Of a stretch of 21,911 nt of DNA, positions 14,692 to 21,472 are shown piece after piece. Positions within the stretch are counted from its first letter, which is position 1; every line of letters begins with the position of its first letter. The notes beneath the pieces were generated by a model. That model made no database searches. It had not been told where the DNA came from and saw only the letters and a list, made by a program, of their open reading frames with translations. Origin of the DNA: RGIG8748 sp045532255 (GTDB taxonomy: Bacteria > Bacillota > Clostridia > UMGS1810). The position numbers were made by a program, and so were the translations under genes. Where the stretch lies: assembly GCA_045532255.1 (NCBI GenBank), contig JAZSFO010000052.1, forward strand, positions 1-21,911, written 5' to 3'.

Positions 14692-15018
14692 TTAGTCATC
14701 TAATACTTCCATGCACTTCTTGCACATTCTGGTCTTTGTGCCGTCAGACAAAATCTTGTAACCTACTCTTGTCTTTTCGCCGCACTTGGGGCAGATGAGC
14801 ATTACCTTGCATGCATATATAGGAGCTTCTCCGTGGACAATACCGCCAGTTTCGCCGGCTCTTCTAGCCTTTGTGTGCTTGGTAGCCATGTTAACGCCTT
14901 CTACGAGAACTGTTCTCTTGTTAACACCTACGGACAATACCTTGCCCTTCTTGCCCTTGTCCTTGCCGGAAATAACAACTACATTATCACCTTTTTTGAT
15001 ATGAATTTTATTTTTCAT
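14692..15018 (-). CDS. rplX: 50S ribosomal protein L24 with C-terminal Cys pairs
   Basis: 108 aa from ATG 15018 (MKNKIHIKKGDNVVVISGKD). A KOW motif is visible (KGDNVVVISGKDKGKKGKVL), then EGVNMATKHTKARR and GGIVHGEAPIYACKVMLICP. The C-terminus carries CPKC and CKKC, a zinc-ribbon-like pair seen in a number of Firmicutes L24 proteins. L24 starts 50S assembly. An in-frame GTG at 15027 lies inside the AAGGAGGTGG ribosome-binding site, so it is rejected as start; the ATG is eight bases from GGAGG. Confidence 0.97.
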   Translation of the reverse strand: MKNKIHIKKGDNVVVISGKDKGKKGKVLSVGVNKRTVLVEGVNMATKHTKARRAGETGGIVHGEAPIYACKVMLICPKCGEKTRVGYKILSDGTKTRMCKKCMEVLDD

Positions 15019-15031
15019 ATTTGCCACCTCC

Positions 15032-15400
15032 TTACAGAACTTCCGGTGCTAATGATAAAATCTTCATATAGTCTTTGTCTCTAAGCTCACGAGCTATAGG
15101 TCCAAATATACGAGTACCTCTGGGGTTTTTATCATCTCTGATTATTACTGCTGCGTTTTCGTCAAATTTGATATAGGTTCCGTCGTTTCTTCTCAGACCG
15201 TTAACAGAACGAACTATAACTGCCTTAACAACATCGCCCTTCTTAACAACACCGCCGGGTGTTGCTTTTTTAACGGAAGCAACAACAACATCACCGATAT
15301 TGGCATATTTTCTTCTTGAGCCGCCCAAAACGCGGATGCACATAAGTTCCTTGGCACCTGTGTTGTCGGCAACCTTTAATAAAGTCTGCTGTTGAATCAC
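15032..15400 (-). CDS. rplN: 50S ribosomal protein L14
   Basis: 122 aa, the exact usual length. Seen: MIQQQTLLKVADNTGAKELM, RVLGGSRRKYANIGDVVVAS, NGLRRNDGTYIKFDENAAVI and GTRIFGPIARELRDKDYMKI. L14 is a compact 50S protein at the subunit interface and docks the ribosome silencing factor RsfS. Start ATG 15400; rpsQ ends 23 nt upstream and rplX begins 13 nt downstream. Confidence 0.99.
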   Translation of the reverse strand: MIQQQTLLKVADNTGAKELMCIRVLGGSRRKYANIGDVVVASVKKATPGGVVKKGDVVKAVIVRSVNGLRRNDGTYIKFDENAAVIIRDDKNPRGTRIFGPIARELRDKDYMKILSLAPEVL

Positions 15401-15423
15401 TTGACTCTCTCCTTCCCGTAAAA

Positions 15424-15678
15424 TTACTGAGCTTTTTCAACAATCTCAACCAATCTCCATCTCTTGTCCTTAGAGAGAGGTCTGGTCTCCATGACTTTTA
15501 CTCTGTCGCCGATATGAGCAACATTCTCCTCGTCATGAGCCTTGAGCTTATAAGTTCTTTTAACGATTTTGCTGTACAATTTGTGCTTAACGTTTTCTTT
15601 GATAGCAACAACGATTGTCTTTTCCATCTTATCGCTTACTACTACACCGATACGCGTTTTTCTGTAATTACGTTCCAT
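15424..15678 (-). CDS. rpsQ: 30S ribosomal protein S17
   Basis: 84 aa. Seen: MERNYRKTRIGVVVSDKMEK, TIVVAIKENVKHKLYSKIV, HDEENVAHIGDRVKVMETRP and LSKDKRWRLVEIV, the OB-fold core of S17. It binds the 5' domain of 16S rRNA as a primary assembly protein. Start ATG 15678 follows GAGGAAC-type SD; 22 nt from rpmC. Confidence 0.98.
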   Translation of the reverse strand: MERNYRKTRIGVVVSDKMEKTIVVAIKENVKHKLYSKIVKRTYKLKAHDEENVAHIGDRVKVMETRPLSKDKRWRLVEIVEKAQ

Positions 15679-15700
15679 TCTTATAGTTCCTCCTCTCTAA

Positions 15701-15901
15701 TCAGGCAATCTGATTTAATTCTCTTTCACGAAGGATTGTCTTTATTCTCGCAATGGTTCTCTTAACTTCAGTAATTACTCTGGGATTGTCGAGCTGATTT
15801 GTAGCGTGCTGAAATCTAAGGTTAAAAAGCTCTTTCTTCAAATCCTCTAATTTCTGATTTAATTCCTCATTTGTGAGATCTCTTATTTCATTGATTTTCA
15901 T
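15701..15901 (-). CDS. rpmC: 50S ribosomal protein L29
   Basis: 66 aa, two-helix protein: MKINEIRDLTNEELNQKLED, LKKELFNLRFQHATNQLDNP, TEVKRTIARIKTILRERE. L29 lies at the tunnel exit and, with L23, forms the docking site for trigger factor and SRP. The ATG overlaps the rplP stop (ATGA, four bases), which indicates translational coupling and explains the SD lying inside rplP. Normal length. Confidence 0.98.
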   Translation of the reverse strand: MKINEIRDLTNEELNQKLEDLKKELFNLRFQHATNQLDNPRVITEVKRTIARIKTILRERELNQIA

Positions 15902-16332
15902 TTAGAATCGCCCTCCATTTCTTCGCTTTCGCGGACAACGATTTTTGTCTTGATAGGAAGCTTGTGAGCTGCAAGTCTTAATGCTTCTCTTGCAACTTCC
16001 TCGGATACACCGCCTACCTCAAACATAACTCTGCCGGGCTTAACTACTGCTACCCAGTACTCAGGTGAACCTTTACCGGAACCCATTCGAGTTTCTGCAG
16101 GTTTCTCTGTGATTGGCTTGTCGGGGAATATCTTTATCCACACCTGACCGCCTCTCTTTGTGTAACGGGTCATCGCTACTCTGGCAGCTTCTATCTGGTT
16201 AGATGTGATCCAGCAGGGCTCCAATGCCTGAAGACCGAAATCGCCGTAGCTAACCTTGTTACCGCGCATTGCCTGGCCCTTCATGCGGCCTCTCATTACT
16301 CTTCTGTATTTAACTCTCTTAGGTAACAACAT
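15898..16332 (-). CDS. rplP: 50S ribosomal protein L16
   Basis: 144 aa. Seen: MLLPKRVKYRRVMRGRMKGQ, GNKVSYGDFGLQALEPCWIT, RGGQVWIKIFPDKPITEKPA, and the signature RMGSGKGSPEYWVAVVKPG. L16 helps place tRNA in the A site and finish the peptidyl-transferase centre. It starts two bases after the rpsC stop and its TGA overlaps the rpmC ATG, so rpsC-rplP-rpmC are tightly coupled. TGA as its stop shows that this genome uses TGA for termination. Confidence 0.99.
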   Translation of the reverse strand: MLLPKRVKYRRVMRGRMKGQAMRGNKVSYGDFGLQALEPCWITSNQIEAARVAMTRYTKRGGQVWIKIFPDKPITEKPAETRMGSGKGSPEYWVAVVKPGRVMFEVGGVSEEVAREALRLAAHKLPIKTKIVVRESEEMEGDSK

Positions 16333-16334
16333 GA

Positions 16335-17045
16335 TTATCTGCCTCCTTTGCTTCTGGGTCCTCTTCCTTTAGGAGCGTTGTTTCTCGGCTTTTCAGCTGT
16401 CTGGAGCTGCTTGCCTGCGTTCAGAACTTCACCTTTATAAATCCAAACCTTAACGCCGATTTTACCGTATGTGGTATCTGCCTCTGCAAAACCATAGTCG
16501 ATATCAGCTCTGAGTGTCTGGAGCGGAATAGTACCTTCATGATAGTGCTCGCTTCTTGCAATTTCTGCACCGCCAAGACGACCGGAACAGGTTGTCTTGA
16601 TACCCTTTGCACCCATCTTCATTGCTCTCTGCATAACCTGCTTCATAGCTCTTCTGAAGGAAATTCTTCTTTCGAGCTGTGCTGCAATGTTTTCTGCTGC
16701 AAGCTGTGCATCGACATCTGCGTTTCTGATTTCTACGATATCGATTATTACATTCTTGCCGATGAGCTTTTCTACTTTTTCTTTGATTTTATCCTTTTCA
16801 GCACCCTGCTTACCAATAAGGATACCGGGCTTTGCTGTGTGGATGTGAATTCTAACCTTATCGTCATTTCTTTCAATCTCTATTTTGGAGATACCTGCTG
16901 AGAAAAGTGACTTCTTAAGGTATTTTCTGATATTGTAATCTTCTACAAGATTATCACCGTAAGTTTTCTTGTCAGCGTACCACTTGGAATCCCAATCCTT
17001 GATAGCGCCAACCCTTAATCCGTGCGGATGTACTTTCTGACCCAA
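16335..17045 (-). CDS. rpsC: 30S ribosomal protein S3
   Basis: 236 aa. Seen: MGQKVHPHGLRVGAIKDWDS at the start, a type II KH domain with GILIGKQGAEKDKIKEKVE, and the C-terminal signature GAKGIKTTCSGRLGGAEIAR followed by SEHYHEGTIPLQTLRADIDY. S3 lines the mRNA entry pore and takes part in helicase activity of the ribosome. The Lys/Arg-rich tail (APKGRGPRSKGGR) is usual. Start ATG 17045 with AGGAGG; 18 nt after rplV. Confidence 0.99.
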   Translation of the reverse strand: MGQKVHPHGLRVGAIKDWDSKWYADKKTYGDNLVEDYNIRKYLKKSLFSAGISKIEIERNDDKVRIHIHTAKPGILIGKQGAEKDKIKEKVEKLIGKNVIIDIVEIRNADVDAQLAAENIAAQLERRISFRRAMKQVMQRAMKMGAKGIKTTCSGRLGGAEIARSEHYHEGTIPLQTLRADIDYGFAEADTTYGKIGVKVWIYKGEVLNAGKQLQTAEKPRNNAPKGRGPRSKGGR

Positions 17046-17063
17046 GGTTCTTCCTCCTTTACA

Positions 17064-17420
17064 TTAAACTCTTTCTTTGAGAACTATTGTGATATGGCTT
17101 GTTCTCTTTCTGATTCTGAAAGCTCTGCCCTGTGCTCTGGGCTGTACTCTCTTGAGTGTCGGTCCCTGATTTGCAAATACCTCTGCAACATAAAGGCTGG
17201 ATACATCCATACCGTGATTGTTCTCTGCATTTGCGATAGCGGACTTGAGAAGCTTTTCTACGATTTCGCTTGCTGCCTTGGGAGTAAGCTTTACGATTGC
17301 CATAGCTTCACCGACATTTTTGTTTCTGATCAAATCTATAACTGCTTTTACTTTTCTTGAAGAAATACGAGCATAGCTAACTTTAGCTCTTGCTTCTTTC
17401 GCAATGATTTTATCTTCCAT
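17064..17420 (-). CDS. rplV: 50S ribosomal protein L22
   Basis: 118 aa. Seen: AKVSYARISSRKVKAVIDLI at the start, KSAIANAENNHGMDVSSLYV in the core, and the end PRAQGRAFRIRKRTSHITIV. L22 has a long beta hairpin lining the exit tunnel; mutations there give macrolide resistance, and the hairpin here appears of normal length. Start ATG 17420 with AGGAGG; 42 nt after rpsS. Confidence 0.98.
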   Translation of the reverse strand: MEDKIIAKEARAKVSYARISSRKVKAVIDLIRNKNVGEAMAIVKLTPKAASEIVEKLLKSAIANAENNHGMDVSSLYVAEVFANQGPTLKRVQPRAQGRAFRIRKRTSHITIVLKERV

Positions 17421-17462
17421 GCGTAAATCCTCCTTCCCGGATTGTGAACTTGTTTACTTTAA

Positions 17463-17741
17463 TTATCTTACACCGGTTGTCTTTGCGCCTGCATGACCCT
17501 TAAAGGTTCTTGTGGGTGCAAACTCGCCCAGCTTATGACCAACCATATCCTCGCTTACATACACCGGAACATGCTTTCTGCCGTCGTGTACTGCGATTGT
17601 ATGACCAACCATATCAGGGAATATTGTAGATGCCCTAGACCATGTCTTAACAACGATCTTTTCGCCGGCATTATTCATATCAATAATCTTCTTTAAGAGC
17701 TTTTCATCAACGAAAGGTCCCTTTTTAACTGATCTTCCCAT
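17463..17741 (-). CDS. rpsS: 30S ribosomal protein S19
   Basis: 92 aa. Seen: MGRSVKKGPFVDEKLLKKII, KTWSRASTIFPDMVGHTIAV and HDGRKHVPVYVSEDMVGHKL, ending FAPTRTFKGHAGAKT. S19 forms a complex with S13 in the 30S head next to the A-site tRNA. Start ATG 17741 with AGGAGG. It lies 50 nt after rplB. Confidence 0.99.
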   Translation of the reverse strand: MGRSVKKGPFVDEKLLKKIIDMNNAGEKIVVKTWSRASTIFPDMVGHTIAVHDGRKHVPVYVSEDMVGHKLGEFAPTRTFKGHAGAKTTGVR

Positions 17742-17791
17742 TTAATAAACCTCCTCCCAAATAAATGGTCTTAGTTGAGATAACTATTATA

Positions 17792-18625
17792 TTATCTGCC
17801 TTTTCTTGTCTTAACGATATACTTGTTGGAATGTTTTTTCTTCTTGCGGGTCTTGTAACCGAGTGTGGGCTTACCCCAGGGAGTTACAGGTCCGGGCATA
17901 CCGATAGGAGACTTACCTTCTCCACCACCGTGGGGATGGTCGCAGGGGTTCAATACAACACCGCGGACTGTGGGTCTCCAACCCATATGTCTCTTTCTGC
18001 CGGCTTTACCGATAGAAATGTTTGCGTGGTCAACATTACCAACCTGACCGATTGTAGCTCTGCAGTTCAAGGTAACCATTCTTTCTTCACCGGAGGGAAG
18101 TCTTACCTGTGCATAGCCGTTTTCCTTAGCCATAAGCTGAGCAGAGTTACCTGCGCTTCTTACGAGCTGTGCACCTCTGCCGGGGAACAACTCAATGTTG
18201 TGAATGAGTGTACCAACAGGGATGTCGTTGATTTCGAGTGCGTTACCGGGTTTGATATCTGCATCGCTTCCGGAGCGGATTACATCGCCAACCTTTAATT
18301 CGTTGGGAGCAATGATGTAAGCCTTAACGCCGTCTTCGTACTGAACAAGTGCAATGTTTGCTGTTCTGTTAGGATCGTACTCGATTGTCATAACAGTAGC
18401 ATTCATACCGTCCTTGTTTCTCTTGAAATCTATAATTCTGTATTTGTTTCTGTTTCCGCCGCCTCTGTGACGAACTGTTATTCTACCGTATGAATTTCTT
18501 CCGGCATTGCTTTTCTTAGGTTCGAGCAATGACTTTTCCGGAGCAACCTTAGAAAGCTCTTCAAAGGTTGAAACAGTCATAAATCTGCGTGCGGGAGATG
18601 TAGGATTATATTTTTTTATTGCCAT
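17792..18625 (-). CDS. rplB: 50S ribosomal protein L2
   Basis: 277 aa, usual length. Seen: MAIKKYNPTSPARRFMTVST, GRNSYGRITVRHRGGGNRNK, LIHNIELFPGRGAQLVRSAG, GQVGNVDHANISIGKAGRKR and the catalytic-centre signature VVLNPCDHPHGGGEGKSPIG, which holds the conserved His near the peptidyl-transferase centre. L2 is needed for subunit joining and peptidyl transfer. Cys in NPCDHPHGG is a variant of the Asn/Val found in other phyla. Start ATG 18625, AAGGAGTGAAAAGGA upstream. Confidence 0.99.
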   Translation of the reverse strand: MAIKKYNPTSPARRFMTVSTFEELSKVAPEKSLLEPKKSNAGRNSYGRITVRHRGGGNRNKYRIIDFKRNKDGMNATVMTIEYDPNRTANIALVQYEDGVKAYIIAPNELKVGDVIRSGSDADIKPGNALEINDIPVGTLIHNIELFPGRGAQLVRSAGNSAQLMAKENGYAQVRLPSGEERMVTLNCRATIGQVGNVDHANISIGKAGRKRHMGWRPTVRGVVLNPCDHPHGGGEGKSPIGMPGPVTPWGKPTLGYKTRKKKKHSNKYIVKTRKGR

Positions 18626-18658
18626 TCCTTTTCACTCCTTAATTCTAATAGTTTTGGA

Positions 18659-18949
18659 TTATGCCATTCCGTCAAAGAACTCAATGGTCTTGCTGTCGGC
18701 TGTGAGCTTAACAACTGCTTTCTTCCAGTCTGCTCTCTTGCCCGATGTAGCGCCCATTCTCTTAACCTTGCCGAGAACTCTCTGGGTAGTAACCTTTTCT
18801 ACCTTTACACCGAAGATTTCTTCTACAGCTTTCTTAATCTCAATCTTGTTTGCATCAAGAGCAACCTTGAAGGTGTATTTCTTGTCTGCGGACTGATCCA
18901 TACTCTTTTCAGAAATGATGGGTTTTATAATGATATCGTACTTATTCAT
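18659..18949 (-). CDS. rplW: 50S ribosomal protein L23
   Basis: 96 aa. Seen: MNKYDIIIKPIISEKSMDQS, KKYTFKVALDANKIEIKKAV, EEIFGVKVEKVTTQRVLGKV and KRADWKKAVVKL. L23 sits at the tunnel exit and is the main contact for trigger factor and SRP. Its ATG shares one base with the rplD TAA (TAATG), so it is translationally coupled to rplD. Confidence 0.99.
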   Translation of the reverse strand: MNKYDIIIKPIISEKSMDQSADKKYTFKVALDANKIEIKKAVEEIFGVKVEKVTTQRVLGKVKRMGATSGKRADWKKAVVKLTADSKTIEFFDGMA

Positions 18950-19572
18950 TATGCATACACCTCCTCAATTTTGGATACAGCATCTTTTGTAATAACCATT
19001 ACATCATATTTCAAAACATCATATACATTGAGGCTTCCCATAAATGTGGTTGCAACACCCTGTATATTCTTTGCTGATCTAACAACATTGTCGTTCTTTT
19101 CGTTTGTAACGATAAGTGCCTTGGACTCAACCTTGAGTGCATCGAGCATCTTAACAACATTCTTTGTCTTGATTTCTTCGAGCTTGATATCGTCTACAAC
19201 GATAAATGCACCTTCGTTAACCTTTGCGCTCAGAGCAGACTTAATAGCAATAGCTTTGAGCTTCTTGTTTACAGAATATCTGTAATCTCTGGGCTTAGGA
19301 CCTAATGCGATACCGCCCTTGATCCACTGTGTAGCTCTTATGCTACCCTGTCTTGCACGACCTGTACCCTTCTGTCTCCAAGGCTTAATTCCGCCGCCGC
19401 GAACCTCAGAACGGGTCTTTGTGCTCTGTGTGCCCTGTCTCTGATTAGCCAGATAGTTCTTAACTACTGTGTGGATTGCAGTTTCGTTAACCTTTGCTCC
19501 GAACACGCTTTCGTTAAGCTCGATATCGCCGATCTGGCTTCCTTCCATATTATATAAAGCTACTTTAGGCAT
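18949..19572 (-). CDS. rplD: 50S ribosomal protein L4
   Basis: 207 aa. Seen: MPKVALYNMEGSQIGDIELN, the tunnel-loop region RQGTQSTKTRSEVRGGGIKP and WRQKGTGRARQGSIRATQWI, then GPKPRDYRYSVNKKLKAIAI. L4 reaches the exit tunnel with its loop; in E. coli it also represses the S10 operon by binding its leader. Whether the long leader upstream of rpsJ here is an L4 target cannot be told from sequence. Start ATG 19572 with AGGAGG, 26 nt after rplC. Confidence 0.99.
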   Translation of the reverse strand: MPKVALYNMEGSQIGDIELNESVFGAKVNETAIHTVVKNYLANQRQGTQSTKTRSEVRGGGIKPWRQKGTGRARQGSIRATQWIKGGIALGPKPRDYRYSVNKKLKAIAIKSALSAKVNEGAFIVVDDIKLEEIKTKNVVKMLDALKVESKALIVTNEKNDNVVRSAKNIQGVATTFMGSLNVYDVLKYDVMVITKDAVSKIEEVYA

Positions 19573-19598
19573 TGTTAGTCCTCCTTTCCTACGTCAAA

Positions 19599-20228
19599 TT
19601 ACGCTTTAACTGAGTTTTTGATAGTTACAACTCCGCCCTTAGGACCGGGAACCGCACCCTTAATGAGGATGATGTTCTTTTCTGCATCTACCTTAACTAC
19701 ATCTAAATTCTGAACTGTAACCTGTTCAACACCCATGTGACCCGGAAGTCTCTTGTTCTTCATAACTCTTGAAGGTGTTGAGCATGCGCCCATGGAACCA
19801 ACGCCTCTGTGATAACCGGAACCGTGAGTCATAGGACCTCTGTGTGTGCCCCATCTCTTTACAGTACCTGCATAGCCGTGACCCTTGCTGATACCTGTTA
19901 CATCAATCTTGTCGCCGTCCTGGAAGATGTCAACCTTGATTTCGTCTCCTACATTGTATGCGGAGTCGTCTGAGAGTCTGAACTCCTTGAGTACTCTCTT
20001 GCCTGATACATTAGCCTTGGCAAGGTGACCCTTCTGCGGCTTGTTGAGTGCCTTATCCTTTGCATCAACATAGCCTACCTGAATGGCATTGTAGCCATCG
20101 TTTTCAACTGTCTTTTTCTGAACGACTGTAACAGGGCCTGCCTCGATAACTGTAACAGGAATTACGAGACCGTCTTCTGTAAAAATCTGAGTCATTCCGA
20201 TTTTCTTTCCTAAAATCGCTTTCTGCAT
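19599..20228 (-). CDS. rplC: 50S ribosomal protein L3
   Basis: 209 aa. Seen: MQKAILGKKIGMTQIFTEDG, VTVIEAGPVTVVQKKTVEND, GTHRGPMTHGSGYHRGVGSM and KRLPGHMGVEQVTVQNLDVV. L3 is an early 50S assembly protein reaching the peptidyl-transferase centre. ATG 20228 follows AGGAGG, but the SD lies in the loop of a 7-bp inverted repeat whose 3' arm fills the space between SD and ATG. It is separated from rpsJ by 131 nt with a pseudoknot-like fold, so its translation may be controlled separately. Confidence 0.99.
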   Translation of the reverse strand: MQKAILGKKIGMTQIFTEDGLVIPVTVIEAGPVTVVQKKTVENDGYNAIQVGYVDAKDKALNKPQKGHLAKANVSGKRVLKEFRLSDDSAYNVGDEIKVDIFQDGDKIDVTGISKGHGYAGTVKRWGTHRGPMTHGSGYHRGVGSMGACSTPSRVMKNKRLPGHMGVEQVTVQNLDVVKVDAEKNIILIKGAVPGPKGGVVTIKNSVKA

Positions 20229-20267
20229 TTTAGCTTTCCTCCTATTATGGTTATTGGTTGAAGCTAA
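20226..20267 (-). promoter_or_regulatory. Hairpin embracing the rplC ribosome-binding site
   Basis: Minus strand TTAGCTT (20267-20261) pairs perfectly with AAGCTAA (20236-20230). The loop of 24 nt contains AGGAGG (20243-20238), and the 3' arm ends one base before the ATG at 20228. When formed it would hinder ribosome binding; an overlapping GTTGA/TCAAC pairing upstream could compete. Confidence 0.5.
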
Positions 20268-20285
20268 GGTGCCTCAACATGACCT

Positions 20286-20321
20286 GTTGCTGACATTAAG
20301 TAAAGGGCAGCAACTCCCTTT
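20286..20321 (-). promoter_or_regulatory. Predicted H-type pseudoknot in the rpsJ-rplC gap
   Basis: On the minus strand, 5' to 3': AAAGGG (20321-20316), one base A, GTTGCTG (20314-20308), CCCTTT (20307-20302), nine bases, CAGCAAC (20292-20286). AAAGGG pairs with CCCTTT (6 bp) and the 7 loop bases GTTGCTG pair perfectly with CAGCAAC downstream. The loop sizes (1, 0 and 9 nt) are those that a classical H-type pseudoknot requires. Role unknown; control of rplC translation or mRNA processing is inferred from position. Confidence 0.6.
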
Positions 20322-20359
20322 CGCCTGCCTTACATAAGCAAGCTTCAAAATCAAGCTCA

Positions 20360-20674
20360 TTACATCTGCTTAATTTCGATTTCTACACCTGCAGGTAAAG
20401 AAATCTTGAGCAGGCTGTCGATTGTCTTGGCTGTGGGCTCAAGTATATCGATAAGTCTCTTGTGAGTTCTGAGTTCGAACTGTTCACGGGAGTCCTTATA
20501 CTTGTGTACCGCTCTGAGGATTGTAACAACCTCTTTCTTGGTGGGAAGCGGTATAGGACCTGCAACCTTTGCACCTGTTCTCTCTGCAGTCTCAACAATC
20601 TTCTTTGCAGACTGGTCGATTAACTGGTGGTCGTAAGCCTTAAGCTTAATTCTGATTTTCTGACTTTTAGCCAT
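20360..20674 (-). CDS. rpsJ: 30S ribosomal protein S10
   Basis: 104 aa: MAKSQKIRIKLKAYDHQLID, then AKKIVETAERTGAKVAGPIP and the signature VHKYKDSREQFELRTHKRLI, with SLPAGVEIEIK at the end. S10 is in the 30S head and, as NusE, also takes part in transcription antitermination. ATG 20674 is the start: it has AAGGAGGG eight bases upstream and the family N-terminus. An upstream in-frame ATG at 20731 would add 19 residues across the leader and is rejected. First gene of the superoperon. Confidence 0.99.
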   Translation of the reverse strand: MAKSQKIRIKLKAYDHQLIDQSAKKIVETAERTGAKVAGPIPLPTKKEVVTILRAVHKYKDSREQFELRTHKRLIDILEPTAKTIDSLLKISLPAGVEIEIKQM

Positions 20675-20931
20675 GATAGTACCCTCCTTTTTAAATTCTG
20701 GTGCCATTCCGGCAGTCATGAAAACGTACACCCTTCCGGGTGTGTCGTGCTCAATGCATTATAAATCCCGGCAAGCAATGCATTGCAAAGCTATCCGGGG
20801 CATAATACACCTATATCAAGTGACCGTGCCGCCCGGGTTCATGATCCGGACATTCTCCGTGGAAATTAACCGCAAGTACCGTTACTTACTGCGATTGGTA
20901 ACCTCCCACATCATCGTATGTCATGCCACGC
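20675..20931 (-). promoter_or_regulatory. Long structured 5' leader of the ribosomal superoperon
   Basis: About 256 nt from the predicted start near 20931 to the rpsJ ATG. Stems visible on the minus strand: AATCGCA with TGCGGTT enclosing AGTA/TACT (20896-20868, 11 bp with a GTA bulge); CCCGG/CCGGG (20799-20767) around the self-complementary GCAATGCATTGC (20786-20775); ACACCC/GGGTGT with a GGAA (GNRA) tetraloop (20743-20728). AATGCATT occurs twice (20776-20785 and 20753-20760), allowing alternative pairings. No convincing leader peptide. Confidence 0.6.
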
Positions 20932-20937
20932 TTGACT

Positions 20938-20966
20938 ATTATATAATAAAAAAACGGATTTTGCAA
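20938..20966 (-). promoter_or_regulatory. Sigma-A promoter of the S10-spc-alpha superoperon
   Basis: Minus strand: TTGCAA (20966-20961), exactly 17 nt, perfect TATAAT (20943-20938). A T-tract fills part of the spacer and another T/A-rich stretch lies upstream of the -35, fitting a strong ribosomal promoter. Confidence 0.85.
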
Positions 20967-21237
20967 GACTTTTTTTCTTAGAAACCCACTTTTTGTAATT
21001 ATTTTTTAATTTTCGTTAAATATGCACATATAGAATATGGTGTTTTGTGCATTTTCACAATACAGTTACAGCTTAAAAACCCTTTGAAACCCAGTAAATA
21101 TGTGGCTTTGTACGGGATTTTGCAGGTGGATTGCATTATGTAAACCACTTGCAAAATATATTCTTTCATTTAACCCCTATATATAATAGTAGGAATTTTA
21201 TTAAGAACAGAATAAATACAATTGCTTCGCACGCTTT
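20967..21237. other. AT-rich spacer without convincing gene
   Basis: 271 nt. Contains an upstream A/T-rich zone next to the S10 promoter and an imperfect inverted repeat at 21118-21156. A 56-codon frame on the minus strand (21169-20999) overlaps that repeat and has no recognisable product. Nothing else seen. Confidence 0.5.
21118..21156. repeat. Imperfect inverted repeat
   Basis: TTTTGCAGGTGG (21118-21129) and CCACTTGCAAAA (21145-21156): 11 of 12 positions pair by Watson-Crick rules, the remaining one as G-T on the plus-strand RNA; loop 15 nt. No clean U-tract, so not clearly a terminator. Confidence 0.5.
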
Positions 21238-21456
21238 GCGATATCCCATATCACACTTGGTATGAATTTTGGGAACATCCGCCCCAAATCTTTGTAAAAA
21301 TACCGCCGCGATGACACGCTCACTCAGAGCGAGGCATCGCTAAAATCGACGGACAGCAGCGGAAATTTGATTCCGTCGATTTTACGGAATTTTTACTTTG
21401 ATTTGTGCCGAATGTTTTGTCCCAAAATTCATAAGGCGTGTTATGCGGGATATCGC
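21238..21456 (+). repeat. Structured repeat copy A: long stem closing a three-way junction
   Basis: 219 nt. Outer arms GCGATATCCC (21238-21247) with GGGATATCGC (21447-21456) and TATGAATTTTGGGA (21261-21274) with its exact complement at 21420-21433; the stem continues imperfectly to CCG (21303-21305) with CGG (21385-21387). Inside are hairpin 1 (GCGATG/CATCGC, 21308-21340, with inner CGCTC/GAGCG and loop ACTCA) and hairpin 2 (21341-21353 with 21372-21384, 13 bp perfect, 18-nt loop). Orientation '+' is by convention, hairpin 1 first. Family not recognised: MITE-like element or structured RNA. Confidence 0.75.
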
Positions 21457-21472
21457 ATATCGCACGAGAGCA

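Noticed and set aside
20675..20731. N-terminal extension of rpsJ from ATG 20731
   Set aside because: The extra 19 residues are not found in S10, cross the SD of the real start and run through a leader hairpin.
20999..21169. A 56-codon minus-strand ORF (MKEYILQVV...) with AGGGG upstream
   Set aside because: The SD is only four bases from the ATG, the frame overlaps an inverted repeat and AT-rich DNA, and no family is recognisable.
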